Shown here one piece after another: positions 42,817 through 51,782 of a stretch of 64,000 bases of DNA. Within the stretch, counting starts at the first letter, position 1. The number at the start of each line of letters is the position of its first letter. Position numbers and translations under genes: made by a program. Source of the stretch: RGIG6165 sp045538835 (GTDB lineage Bacteria > Bacillota > Clostridia > Oscillospirales > Feifaniaceae). The stretch spans positions 62,001 to 126,000 of the forward strand of contig JAZQEF010000026.1 of NCBI GenBank assembly GCA_045538835.1. The letters run 5' to 3'. A model generated the notes under the pieces. That model saw only the letters and a program-made list of their open reading frames with translations, searched no databases and was not told where the DNA came from.

Positions 42817-43110
42817 ATGACGGCTGCTATAATTTTACGAATTATAAGAAGTCTGGTGGAAGCAGTTGAACTGCTTGTTATAGTGCGCGCTATCGGTTCA
42901 TGGATACCTGCAAGCGGCGGCACATGGGGTAAGATATACGGGTATGTCTATGCCATAACCGAGCCAATTCTCGCACCTGTGAGAAAACTTTTATCAAAGA
43001 TACCGTTTTTTGCATCAATACCGGTTGACTTTTCACCGGTTGCACTGTTTTTGATACTCGGTTTACTGCAGAACATCATCACAAATATATTTATATTTTT
43101 TATTTATTGA
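42817..43110 (+). CDS. ylmG: YggT-family membrane protein (YlmG)
   Basis: A 97-residue protein with two hydrophobic segments, one N-terminal (ILRIIRSLVEAVELLVIVRAIGSWI) and one C-terminal (VALFLILGLLQNIITNIFIFFI), and the conserved ITEPILAPVRKLL motif between them. Function is not firmly established; it is linked to septation and membrane protein insertion. It follows sepF with no gap. The S4-domain gene ylmH, normally next in Bacillus, is absent here. Confidence 0.92.
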   Translation: MTAAIILRIIRSLVEAVELLVIVRAIGSWIPASGGTWGKIYGYVYAITEPILAPVRKLLSKIPFFASIPVDFSPVALFLILGLLQNIITNIFIFFIY

Positions 43111-43127
43111 TTTTTAGGAGAGATATT

Positions 43128-44450
43128 ATGCTCAATCCAAAAGAGTTAAAGGGAGTAACATTCAAGAAAAATCTCGGCGGAAGCTACAATGCCTCCGAGG
43201 TTGACGATTTTCTGGCTGGACTCATAGACGACTACACAAAAATATATACCGACAATGCCGAACTTTCAATGAAACTTGAACTTATGGCTGAAAGACTTGC
43301 GGCATACAAAGGTGAGGAGCAGAAACTCAAAACTGCAGTAGCAAATGTAAAACTGCTCTGTGACAATCTCATAAAAGATGCCAATGAGAAGAGTGAGAAA
43401 ATCGTCAAGACTGCGATGGCAGAGCGTGACAGTATCGTCTCAGCGCTTGAAGATACAATAAGACAGAAACGCAGCGAGATAGAAATGATAAACACATCGG
43501 TTGCAGAATACAAGGAAAATATGATTTTCAAGTATAAGATGCACATCGATGCGATAAATTCTCTCCCTCTGTTCGATGTAAAGTTAAGTGAAGAACTCAT
43601 TGTAAAATCAGAGGAAAAACTCGAAGACCTCAAGATTCGTGAGCAGGAGATACCGATACTGCTGGGCGAGAAGAAAGAAGAACCAATCGAAGAAGAAGTT
43701 GCCGAATTTATCGAGCCTACCGAGCCTAAAGAGGCAGTTTCGGCACACACGGTGACGCAGGAGCAGCAAGTCATAAAGGCAAAGGTCGTCGGTACACGTA
43801 AGATAGACACTTCGACAACTGTATTTGAAAAACCGATAATAAAGGCTGAAAAGGTGACAAGCGAGCCTACTGTTGTATTTGACAGTAAGGAAGTAATAAA
43901 GAAAGCAGAAGAAAATAAAGAAAAGGCATTTGTATTCACAAAGGAAGAAGAACCTACGGCAGAGGAAAAACCCGTTGAAGGTCAGACCACTTTTGATGAA
44001 GTAGAGACTCAAACTGACGAATACATAAAGCCGACAGAGGAAATTCTGCAAAACTTTGCACCTAAGCAAGAAAAAAACAAAGTTGCAGAAGAAAAGAAAG
44101 AAGAGCCTAAAGTCGAAGAAGATGAAATAGATGCACCCGCTTTTCTTAAGAACAGAAGAAGACCGCGCGCTGCAGAACAGGATAAGAAAACACTTATCGA
44201 GAACATAAAGAGTGCGCTTGCCGAAAAGGAAGAGGAAGAACGCATCCGCATAGAACAGGAAGAAGCAGAAGAAAGAAAAATGGAATCTATTGCCACTTCT
44301 GCAACACCCATTGACGATGAGGAAGCGGAAGAAAATATAGAGTCAAAATTTAAGGATGATATTCGTTTCGGTTCCGATTTTGACTATGATGATGACGACG
44401 ATGATGATGACGATGACGACGGATTTTTCTCGTTTTTCAAATCAAAATAA
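43128..44450 (+). CDS. divIVA: DivIVA-domain protein with a long acidic tail
   Basis: A 440-residue protein from ATG 43128 (TTAGGAGAG upstream). Residues 1-60 are the DivIVA membrane-binding domain (LNPKELKGVTFKKNLGGSYNASEVDDFLAGLI), followed by a coiled coil to about residue 165. The remaining ~275 residues are a low-complexity Glu/Lys/Pro-rich region much longer than in Bacillus DivIVA. It ends with eleven consecutive Asp residues before GFFSFFKSK. DivIVA marks curved membrane and recruits division or sporulation factors. The repetitive GAT/GAC codons at the end could slip in replication. Confidence 0.9.
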   Translation: MLNPKELKGVTFKKNLGGSYNASEVDDFLAGLIDDYTKIYTDNAELSMKLELMAERLAAYKGEEQKLKTAVANVKLLCDNLIKDANEKSEKIVKTAMAERDSIVSALEDTIRQKRSEIEMINTSVAEYKENMIFKYKMHIDAINSLPLFDVKLSEELIVKSEEKLEDLKIREQEIPILLGEKKEEPIEEEVAEFIEPTEPKEAVSAHTVTQEQQVIKAKVVGTRKIDTSTTVFEKPIIKAEKVTSEPTVVFDSKEVIKKAEENKEKAFVFTKEEEPTAEEKPVEGQTTFDEVETQTDEYIKPTEEILQNFAPKQEKNKVAEEKKEEPKVEEDEIDAPAFLKNRRRPRAAEQDKKTLIENIKSALAEKEEEERIRIEQEEAEERKMESIATSATPIDDEEAEENIESKFKDDIRFGSDFDYDDDDDDDDDDDGFFSFFKSK

Positions 44451-44478
44451 TTAGAGCGACATATAAGGAGTGTAAACA

Positions 44479-47280
44479 ATGGATTACAATACAACGCTTA
44501 ATTTACCAAATAAGGAAGTTGACAAAGTATTTCCTATGAGGGCAAATCTTCCGGTTAGAGAGCCCGATATGCTGAAAAAGTGGCAGGAAGAAGAACTTTA
44601 TGCAGAACTTCGCAAAAAGAATTCAGGTAAGCCGAAATTCGTGCTTCATGACGGTCCTCCGTTCTCAAACGGCAATATACATATGGGAACTGCGATGAAC
44701 AAGGTGCTCAAGGATATAATCAACCGCTACAAAATGATAAGTGGTAAAGATGTACCGTATGTTCCGGGTTGGGATAACCACGGTATGCCTATCGAAAGTG
44801 CGATAATCAAGAAGAATAAACTTGACCGCAAGAAGATGAGTATTCCTGAGTTCCGCAATGCATGTAAAGATTTTGCGCAGAGTTTTGTGGACAGTCAGAT
44901 GGATCAGTTCAAGAGACTTGGCGTTGTTGCGGATTGGGAGCATCCCTATCTCACGATGGAACCCTCTTTTGAAGCGCGTGAAGTCAAGGTGTTCGGCGAA
45001 ATGTTCAAGAAGGGTTACATCTATAAAGGTCTTAAGCCTGTTTATTGGTGTCCCAGCGATGAAACTGCCCTTGCAGAAGCAGAAATCGAATATGCAGATG
45101 ATAAATGTACTTCCATATATGTAAAATTTGCTCTTAAGGACGATAAAGGTCTTGTCGCAGACACTTATGATGTTTCAAAGACCTATTTTATAATCTGGAC
45201 TACAACGACATGGACACTGCCCGGTAACCTTGCCATTGCAGTAAATCCGATTGAGTCATATGCGCTCATCAAGGCAGATAACGGTGAAGCATATATCGTT
45301 GCAGAGGCGCTTGCTGAAAAGACAATGGCGGTAGGCGGCATCGAAAACTACGAAGTTATAAAGTTATTCAAGGGCGCTGACCTTGAATTTATGACAGCGC
45401 AGCATCCTTTCCTTGACAGAGAGTCAAAGGTACTTCTTGCTGACTATGTAACTATGGACAGCGGCACAGGATGTGTTCATACTGCGCCCGGTTTCGGTGC
45501 AGACGACTATCAGACATGCCGCAGATACGGTCTTGATATGATAGTTCCCGTTGATGACAAGGGTTATCAGACTGAAGATGCAGGCAAGTTTGCTGGTCTC
45601 TTCTATGAAGAGTCAAACAAGGCTATTCTTGAAGATATGACGGCGAGCGGTGCACTCTTTGCAAGCGAAGAAATAGTTCACCAGTATCCCCACTGCTGGC
45701 GCTGTAAGAATCCTATAATTTTCAGAGCGACTCCCCAGTGGTTCTGTTCTGTTGAAGCATTCAAAGATGAAGCTGTCAAGGCTTGTGAAGATGTAACATG
45801 GATTCCCTCATGGGGCGCTGACCGTATGGTTTCAATGATAAAAGAACGTGCGGACTGGTGTATCTCACGTCAGCGTCATTGGGGACTGCCCATTCCTGTA
45901 TTCTATTGTGAAGACTGTAAAAAGCCTGTCTGCACAGATGAAACTATAGAAGCAGTATCGGAACTTTTTGCCGGGGAGGGTTCAAATGCCTGGTATGAAA
46001 AGGATGTAGAAGACATTCTTCCTAAGGGCTATAAGTGTCCTCACTGCGGCGGCGTACATTTCTTTAAGGAAACGGATACGCTTGACGGTTGGTTTGACTC
46101 GGGTTCAACACACTTTGCAGTTGTTGAAAACAATCCCGATATGAAGTGGCCGGCTGATATGTACCTTGAGGGTGCAGACCAGTACAGGGGTTGGTTCCAG
46201 TCATCTCTTCTCACCGCAGTAGGTGCGAAAGGTCAGGGCGCACCCTATAAGACAGTGCTTACACACGGTTGGGTTGTTGACGGTGAAGGTAAAGCAATGC
46301 ACAAGTCACTCGGAAACGGCGTTGCCCCAGAAGAAATAATTGATAAATACGGTGCAGACGTTCTTCGTCTGTGGGTTGCATCTTCCGATTATAAGGTCGA
46401 TGTGAGAGTTTCAAATGAAATACTCGAACAGCTTTCACAGACATACAGAAAAATAAGAAACACCGCTAAATATATTCTTGGAAATCTCGGCGGATTTGAC
46501 CCCGATAATAAGGTTTCACCTTGCGATATGCTTCCGATGGATAAGTGGATAATTACACGCCTTAACGCGCTTTCAAAGTCAGTTAAAAAGGCGTTTGATG
46601 AATATGAATTCCACATTGTTTACCATGCTGTTTATAATTTCTGTGTGGTTGAACTTTCAAATATCTATCTTGACGTTATCAAGGACAGACTTTACTGTGA
46701 TTCAGTAAACGGTCAGTCGAGAAAGAGCGCGCAGACTGCTATCTTTATGATACTTGACACGCTCACTCGTCTGCTTGCACCGATACTTGCATTCACTTCA
46801 GATGAGATATGGGCAGCAATGCCTCATGCAAAGGACGATGACACGAGAAACGTCCTCTTCAACGAAGCAAATGCAGAATACACAGAATATGAACTTTCGG
46901 CTGACGAAATGGCTGCGTGGGATAAACTTGTTGCAGTACGTGACGATATAAACCCCTTCCTTGAAGAAGCAAGGGCGGCTAAACTTATAGGTAAGCCTCT
47001 TGAAGCAAAGGTAATAATATCCTGCAATGACGCTGAGTATGAATTCCTTGAAAACAAGGGCGAAGACCTTGAAGCACTTCTTATCGTTTCCGAAGTTGAA
47101 ATAAAGAAGGGCGCTGAGGGCAGCAAGTGTGAAAGATATGAAGGCATCTGTGTCAAGGTCGAAAAGGCACAGGGTGAAAAGTGTGAAAGATGCTGGAAAT
47201 ACGGTCACGGCACAGGAAGCCACGCCGATCATGCAACGCTCTGCTCAAGATGCGCGGCAGTCGTAACAGAAGATTTTTAA
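44479..47280 (+). CDS. ileS: Isoleucyl-tRNA synthetase
   Basis: A 933-residue class I synthetase. The HIGH motif occurs as GPPFSNGNIHMGTAMNK (near residue 60). The CP1 editing domain follows with TTTTWTLPGNLAIAVNP and the zinc ligands HCWRCKNP. KMSKS is replaced by KAMHKSLGNG, a variant I have seen in related Clostridia. The anticodon-binding domain leads to a C-terminal zinc site CERCWKYGHG...CSRC. No T-box leader is present: only 28 bp separate it from divIVA. The sequence is complete, and the following lspA starts two bases later. Confidence 0.97.
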   Translation: MDYNTTLNLPNKEVDKVFPMRANLPVREPDMLKKWQEEELYAELRKKNSGKPKFVLHDGPPFSNGNIHMGTAMNKVLKDIINRYKMISGKDVPYVPGWDNHGMPIESAIIKKNKLDRKKMSIPEFRNACKDFAQSFVDSQMDQFKRLGVVADWEHPYLTMEPSFEAREVKVFGEMFKKGYIYKGLKPVYWCPSDETALAEAEIEYADDKCTSIYVKFALKDDKGLVADTYDVSKTYFIIWTTTTWTLPGNLAIAVNPIESYALIKADNGEAYIVAEALAEKTMAVGGIENYEVIKLFKGADLEFMTAQHPFLDRESKVLLADYVTMDSGTGCVHTAPGFGADDYQTCRRYGLDMIVPVDDKGYQTEDAGKFAGLFYEESNKAILEDMTASGALFASEEIVHQYPHCWRCKNPIIFRATPQWFCSVEAFKDEAVKACEDVTWIPSWGADRMVSMIKERADWCISRQRHWGLPIPVFYCEDCKKPVCTDETIEAVSELFAGEGSNAWYEKDVEDILPKGYKCPHCGGVHFFKETDTLDGWFDSGSTHFAVVENNPDMKWPADMYLEGADQYRGWFQSSLLTAVGAKGQGAPYKTVLTHGWVVDGEGKAMHKSLGNGVAPEEIIDKYGADVLRLWVASSDYKVDVRVSNEILEQLSQTYRKIRNTAKYILGNLGGFDPDNKVSPCDMLPMDKWIITRLNALSKSVKKAFDEYEFHIVYHAVYNFCVVELSNIYLDVIKDRLYCDSVNGQSRKSAQTAIFMILDTLTRLLAPILAFTSDEIWAAMPHAKDDDTRNVLFNEANAEYTEYELSADEMAAWDKLVAVRDDINPFLEEARAAKLIGKPLEAKVIISCNDAEYEFLENKGEDLEALLIVSEVEIKKGAEGSKCERYEGICVKVEKAQGEKCERCWKYGHGTGSHADHATLCSRCAAVVTEDF

Positions 47281-47281
47281 T

Positions 47282-47746
47282 ATGCTTTGGTTATTAATAG
47301 CATTAATTGTGATCGCCGCAGATCAGATATCAAAATTTGCGGCAGTCACATACTTAAAGCCTATCGGTGACATTCCGCTGCTTGAAGGCATATTCCATTT
47401 AAACTATACGACTAACAAAGGTGCAAGTTGGGGTATCCTTGAGGGCAGACGGTGGACGTTTGTAGTTATTACAATAATAAGCATAATTGTCATTCTATAT
47501 ATGCTTTTTAAGACAAAATACAAAAACAGCAGGCTTTTTTGCTGGTCAATGGCGCTTATTCTCGGCGGCGCAATCGGAAATTTTATTGACCGTGTGCGCA
47601 CGGGAGAAGTTGTGGATATGTTCTACATCAAACTTATCGATTTTCCGGTATTTAATGTTGCAGACATCGCTTTAACGGCAGGCGCAGTTTGTCTTATAAT
47701 TTATATGTTGTTTATCGAAGGCAAAGAGGATAAGAATGAAAAATGA
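47282..47746 (+). CDS. lspA: Lipoprotein signal peptidase
   Basis: The 154-residue type II signal peptidase cleaves prolipoproteins before the lipid-modified Cys. It has four membrane helices and the two catalytic Asp motifs, IGNFIDRVRTGEVVDMF and FPVFNVADIALTAG. It comes immediately after ileS, a very common arrangement. A likely substrate in this window is the PstS-like lipoprotein at 50916. Its end overlaps rluD by 11 bases. Confidence 0.97.
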   Translation: MLWLLIALIVIAADQISKFAAVTYLKPIGDIPLLEGIFHLNYTTNKGASWGILEGRRWTFVVITIISIIVILYMLFKTKYKNSRLFCWSMALILGGAIGNFIDRVRTGEVVDMFYIKLIDFPVFNVADIALTAGAVCLIIYMLFIEGKEDKNEK

Positions 47747-48632
47747 ATACAGTTTGATATGCGGCGCAGACGGTGTAAGGCTTGACTCTTTTATATCGGA
47801 GAGTATCGAGTCGCTGACAAGAAGCGCAGCGGCAAAACTTATTGAGCAGGGTGATGTCACGGTAGACGGGGTATCACAAAGTAAAAATTACAGACTTACA
47901 AATGGACAGACTGTAAAGGTAAATGTGCCGCCCCCTGTTGCGCTTGAAGCACAGCCGCAGGAAATGGCACTTGACATTGTTTATGAGGACGAGCATTTGC
48001 TCGTTGTTAACAAACCGCAGGGAATGGTAGTTCATCCTGCGGCAGGTAATCTTGACGGTACGCTCGTAAACGGGCTTCTTGCCCATTGCGGTGACAGTCT
48101 GTCGGGAATAAACGGTGTTATAAGGCCGGGAATAGTCCACAGAATAGATAAAGATACAAGCGGTCTGCTCATTGTCGCTAAGAGTGATGAGGCACATAAA
48201 GGGCTTGCCGAGCAGATAAAGGCGCATAACTTTAAAAGGCAGTATCTGGCGGTGCTTTGCGGAAATGTAAAGGAAGATAACTTTACAGTAGATAAACCCA
48301 TAGCGCGCAGCAAAAAAGACAGAAAAAAGATGGCGGTTGACCCGACAGGACGAAATGCCGTAACACATTTTGAAGTAGAGGCAAGATATAATAGGTATAC
48401 ACTTGTGAGGTGTACGCTTGAAACGGGGCGGACTCATCAGATAAGGGTACACAGCGCATACATACATCATCCGATAGCGGGTGATCCTGTATACGGTAAG
48501 ACTGATAAACGGCTTGCAGGTCAATGTCTGCATGCCACACTGATAGGGTTTGAACATCCTATAAGCGGCGAATATATGGAGTTTTGCGCACCGCCGCCTG
48601 AATGGTTCAACGAATTTTTAAGTTCAATATAA
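47736..48632 (+). CDS. rluD: RluD-family pseudouridine synthase
   Basis: A 298-residue enzyme that isomerises uridines in 23S rRNA. An S4 domain (RLDSFISESIESLTRSAAAKLIEQGDVTVDG) is followed by the catalytic domain with VNKPQGMVVHPAAG, GIVHRIDKDTSGLLIVAKSD (catalytic Asp in HRIDKDTSG), and the TGRTHQIRVHSAYIHHPIAGDPVYG segment. The lspA-rluD order is conserved in Firmicutes. By homology it modifies helix 69; exact sites are inferred. Confidence 0.95.
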   Translation: MKNEYSLICGADGVRLDSFISESIESLTRSAAAKLIEQGDVTVDGVSQSKNYRLTNGQTVKVNVPPPVALEAQPQEMALDIVYEDEHLLVVNKPQGMVVHPAAGNLDGTLVNGLLAHCGDSLSGINGVIRPGIVHRIDKDTSGLLIVAKSDEAHKGLAEQIKAHNFKRQYLAVLCGNVKEDNFTVDKPIARSKKDRKKMAVDPTGRNAVTHFEVEARYNRYTLVRCTLETGRTHQIRVHSAYIHHPIAGDPVYGKTDKRLAGQCLHATLIGFEHPISGEYMEFCAPPPEWFNEFLSSI

Positions 48633-48650
48633 ATATACGGAGGATTTCAC

Positions 48651-49493
48651 ATGGATTGCAAAGAAAAGAAACAACTGCAAATCATCGCCAACGAGATCCG
48701 TCAGGGAGTAATCACAGGCGTTTACAACGCCAAGTCGGGACATCCGGGCGGCTCACTTTCAATAGCAGATATTATAACATATCTCTATTTTAAGGAAATG
48801 AATGTAGATCCGCAGAATCCGGATATGCCGGAGCGTGACAGATTTGTTCTTTCAAAGGGACACTGCGCACCTGCGCTTTATGCGGCTCTCGCAGAAAAAG
48901 GATTTTTCTCTAAGGATGTAATTCCTACACTCAGAAAGCCTGACAGTATCCTGCAGGGACACCCGGATATGAAAAAGATACCCGGTGTCGATATGTCTAC
49001 GGGTTCGCTCGGTCTGGGTTTCTCATCTGCCTGCGGCATGGCTGTCGCAGCAAAGAAGAAAGGCGACACATATAGAGTGTACTCCGTAGTGGGTGACGGT
49101 GAGATAGAAGAAGGACAGATTTGGGAAGCGGCAATGTTTGCATCTCACTATAACCTTACAAATCTCTGCCTTGTAGTCGATTTAAACGGTCTTCAGATAG
49201 ACGGCACAACAGATGAGGTTATGTGCTCAAAGCCTGTTGACAAGAAGTTTGAAGCCTTTGGTTTCAATGTCATCACTATTGACGGTCACGATTTTGACCA
49301 GATTGAAGATGCATTTGAAAAAGCAAGAACTTGCACAGACAAGCCCACAGCAATACTTGCAAATACTGTAAAGGGTAAGGGCGTTTCATTTATGGAAGGC
49401 AATGTAAACTGGCACGGAAGCGCACCTAATTCAGAACAGTATGAACAGGCTATGGCTGAACTTGTGGCACAGCGTGCGGAACTGGAGGCGTGA
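48651..49493 (+). CDS. Transketolase, N-terminal subunit
   Basis: The 280-residue thiamine-diphosphate-binding half of a split transketolase. It has GHPGGSLSIADIITYLYF, the ThDP motif VVGDGEIEEGQIWEA ending in VVDLNGLQIDG (GDG...N), and SKGHCAPALYAAL. Together with the next gene it would transfer two-carbon units in the non-oxidative pentose phosphate pathway. The two-subunit form is frequent in Clostridia and archaea. Ribosome site CGGAGG. Confidence 0.94.
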   Translation: MDCKEKKQLQIIANEIRQGVITGVYNAKSGHPGGSLSIADIITYLYFKEMNVDPQNPDMPERDRFVLSKGHCAPALYAALAEKGFFSKDVIPTLRKPDSILQGHPDMKKIPGVDMSTGSLGLGFSSACGMAVAAKKKGDTYRVYSVVGDGEIEEGQIWEAAMFASHYNLTNLCLVVDLNGLQIDGTTDEVMCSKPVDKKFEAFGFNVITIDGHDFDQIEDAFEKARTCTDKPTAILANTVKGKGVSFMEGNVNWHGSAPNSEQYEQAMAELVAQRAELEA

Positions 49494-49496
49494 TTT

Positions 49497-50432
49497 ATGG
49501 CAGAAACAATGGCAACAAGAGAGGGTTACGGTAAGGCTCTCTGTGATTTGGCAAAAGAAAGAGATTTTTATGTAATGGACGCTGACCTTGCGGCAGCAAC
49601 CAAGACAGGCGTATTTAAAAAGGCATGTCCCGAAAGATTTTTAGACTGCGGTATTGCTGAAGGAAATATGATGAGCGTTGCGGCAGGTATCGCTACAACA
49701 GGCACACCGGTATTTGCAAGTTCTTTTGCAATGTTTGCGGCAGGCAGGGCGTTTGATGCCGTAAGAAACTCTATCGGTTATCCCCATCTCAATGTAAAGA
49801 TAGGCGCAACACACGCAGGTATCTCTGTCGGTGAGGACGGTGCAACACATCAGTGTAATGAGGATATCGCTCTTATGCGAACGATTCCGGGTATGACGAT
49901 AATCAATCCCTGCGATGCAGTAGAAGCATATGCTGCAACAAAGGCTGCGCTTGATATTGACGGTCCCGTATATCTGCGTTTCGGAAGATATGCAGTACCG
50001 ATAATAAACGATGAAGCAACATATAAGTTCGTTCCGGGCAAGGGCGTCGTTCTTGCAGACGGTAAGGATGTAACTATCGTTGCAACAGGACTGCTTGTAT
50101 GTGAAGCACTTAAAGCAAGAGAAGAACTTCTCAAAGAGGGTATTGATGCAGCAGTCATCAATATACACACAATAAAGCCTATTGATAAAGAACTTCTCGT
50201 AGAATATGCGAAGAAGACAGGCGTTGTAGTAACTGCTGAAGAACATAATGTTATCGGCGGTCTCGGCGGTGCAGTATGTGAAGTGCTTGCAGAAGAATGT
50301 CCCGTAAAGGTCGTTCGTCTCGGCGTGAATGATGAGTACGGCAGAAGCGGCAGCGCAGCAGCACTGCTTGATATGTACAAACTCACAGCGCAGGGAATAG
50401 TTGAAAAAGTTAAATCAGCACTCGGAAAGTAA
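49497..50432 (+). CDS. Transketolase, C-terminal subunit
   Basis: The 311-residue pyrimidine-binding and C-terminal half of the split transketolase. It contains FYVMDADLAAATKTGVFKK, FLDCGIAEGNMMSVAAGIA (with the catalytic Glu), THAGISVGEDGATHQCNEDIALMR and a transketolase C-terminal domain with AEEHNVIGGLGGAVCEVLA. It starts three bases after the N-terminal subunit gene, with GGAGG in the end of that gene. A strong shared terminator follows. Confidence 0.94.
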   Translation: MAETMATREGYGKALCDLAKERDFYVMDADLAAATKTGVFKKACPERFLDCGIAEGNMMSVAAGIATTGTPVFASSFAMFAAGRAFDAVRNSIGYPHLNVKIGATHAGISVGEDGATHQCNEDIALMRTIPGMTIINPCDAVEAYAATKAALDIDGPVYLRFGRYAVPIINDEATYKFVPGKGVVLADGKDVTIVATGLLVCEALKAREELLKEGIDAAVINIHTIKPIDKELLVEYAKKTGVVVTAEEHNVIGGLGGAVCEVLAEECPVKVVRLGVNDEYGRSGSAAALLDMYKLTAQGIVEKVKSALGK

Positions 50433-50434
50433 AT

Positions 50435-50468
50435 AAAAAAGGTAGAGGAAATTCCTCTACCTTTTTTA
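50435..50468. terminator. Bidirectional terminator
   Basis: AAAAAAGGTAGAGGAA and its complement form a long stem followed by T6 on both strands. It serves the transketolase pair and the minus-strand DtxR-family gene. Confidence 0.93.
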
Positions 50469-50828
50469 TTTACCAAAATGTTTTTTTAATGCATCAAAAG
50501 TGTCGTCACTTATAACGTGTTCTATTCTGCAAGCATCCTCCGATGCGATTTTTTCATCAACACCGAGTGAGAGAAGAAATTCCTTTATAAGTGTATGCTT
50601 CTCATAGACTTTTTCTGCAATCTTAAGACCTGACTGAGTCAAGGTGATGTGACCGCGGCCGTCCATTTCTATATATCCGTTTGCTTTTAAATTTTTCATA
50701 AAAACGCTGATGCTCGGCTTTGAAAAAGAAAGTTCGTTAGCAATATCTATGGAGCGCACAAACTCTTTCCTCTGCGAGAGAACAAGTATCGTTTCAAGAT
50801 AGTTTTCAGCAGATTCCTGAATTTTCAT
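50466..50828 (-). CDS. DtxR/MntR-family metal-dependent regulator
   Basis: A 120-residue protein from ATG 50828, preceded by AGAGGTGATTTG; longer upstream starts lack a ribosome site. Residues 1-60 are a winged helix (ESAENYLETILVLS, DIANELSFSKPSISVFMKNLKANGYIEM). The rest is the dimerisation/metal-binding domain (GLKIAEKVYEKHTLIKEFLLSLGV, EDACRIEHVISDDTFDAL) with the Glu/His/Cys-type ligands of the family. There is no SH3-like third domain. It probably senses Mn2+ or Fe2+. It is divergent from the pst operon, which it might or might not control. Confidence 0.9.
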   Translation of the reverse strand: MKIQESAENYLETILVLSQRKEFVRSIDIANELSFSKPSISVFMKNLKANGYIEMDGRGHITLTQSGLKIAEKVYEKHTLIKEFLLSLGVDEKIASEDACRIEHVISDDTFDALKKHFGK

Positions 50829-50915
50829 CAAATCACCTCTTAAGTAGTATATCATATTATAACAATTCTTGCAATGTTGTTTAAGATGGGTAGCATTGTC
50901 AATAATAATAGCAGG

Positions 50916-51782
50916 GTGAGAATTATAAAAAAACGTATTGTTATTTTTACGCTTTGTCTGTCGCTTATGACGCTTTCTGCCTGCAGTAAAGGCTTTGATG
51001 AGAGACAGAGCATACATTTGATTTCCCGTGAGGCAGGCTCGGGAACGCGAAGCACGTTTGTAAAAACATTTTCGCTTATAGATGAGAATGGGTATGATAT
51101 AACAAGAGCAGATGCCGATATAAACGACTCGACAGGTGTAATGCTTGCAAATGTCGCATCCGATGTATCGGCAATCGGATATGCTTCGATTGCGGCGCTC
51201 TCGGATAGGGTAAAAGCACTCTCAGTAGATGGTATAAGTCCGACTGCTGAAAATGTGGTAAGCGGAAAATATACGGCAAGCCGCGCGCTTCTTGTTGTGG
51301 TCAGACCTAATATCTCTAAAGAGGCGTATGATTTTATAAGCTACATTCTCTCGTCGCAGGGACAGACAGTCATAAATGCCGCAGGATACATGGCATCACA
51401 GCCTCAAGGTGATTACCAAAAGAGTGATTTAAGAGGCAGAGTGACGGTCGCAGGCTCCTCGTCAGTAGCACCTGTCATTGAGCGTATTGCAGAGGAATAT
51501 GAGAGCGTCAGCGGCATTGAAATAGAACTTCAGCAGAGCGACTCGTCTTCGGGAATAAGAAGCCTTAGCGAAGGTGTCTGTGATATAGGGCTCTCATCTC
51601 GCGACTTGACAGATGATGAACTCTCTCTCGGACTTGTTCCTTATGAAATAGCATATGATGCGCTTGCCGTCATCGTCAATCCGAAAAACACACTCACAGA
51701 CTTGTCATCGTCACAGGTAAATGCAATATTCAAAGGCGATATAAAATATTGGTATGAGGTCATAAATGACAAAATTTCGTGA
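50916..51782 (+). CDS. PstS-like phosphate-binding lipoprotein with lobes in permuted order
   Basis: A lipoprotein of about 288 residues with signal peptide and lipobox LSAC (Cys23 from GTG 50916). The first half (SREAGSGTRSTF, STGVMLANVASDVSAIGYASIAAL, VKALSVDG, SGKYTASRALLVV) corresponds to what is normally the C-terminal half of PstS. The second half (VTVAGSSSVAPVIERIAEEYE, QSDSSSGIRSL, CDIGLSSRDL, DALAVIVNPKN, IFKGDIKYWYEV) corresponds to the usual N-terminal half. This is a circular permutation relative to classical PstS. The start is uncertain: ATG 50886 lacks a ribosome site and GTG 50916 overlaps GCAGGG. It heads the pst operon and overlaps pstC by 17 bases. Confidence 0.85.
   Translation: MRIIKKRIVIFTLCLSLMTLSACSKGFDERQSIHLISREAGSGTRSTFVKTFSLIDENGYDITRADADINDSTGVMLANVASDVSAIGYASIAALSDRVKALSVDGISPTAENVVSGKYTASRALLVVVRPNISKEAYDFISYILSSQGQTVINAAGYMASQPQGDYQKSDLRGRVTVAGSSSVAPVIERIAEEYESVSGIEIELQQSDSSSGIRSLSEGVCDIGLSSRDLTDDELSLGLVPYEIAYDALAVIVNPKNTLTDLSSSQVNAIFKGDIKYWYEVINDKIS

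Noticed and set aside
43232..43939. 235-residue minus-strand ORF opposite divIVA
   Set aside because: A shadow of the Glu/Lys-rich divIVA coding sequence with no ribosome site or recognisable domain.
44451..44478. T-box riboswitch before ileS
   Set aside because: Only 28 bp separate divIVA from ileS and no T-box sequence or stem is present.
50829..51017. 63-residue N-terminal extension of the DtxR-family protein
   Set aside because: It overlaps the divergent promoter region and the pstS-like signal peptide, has no ribosome site, and DtxR proteins start at the MKIQESAENYLETI segment.
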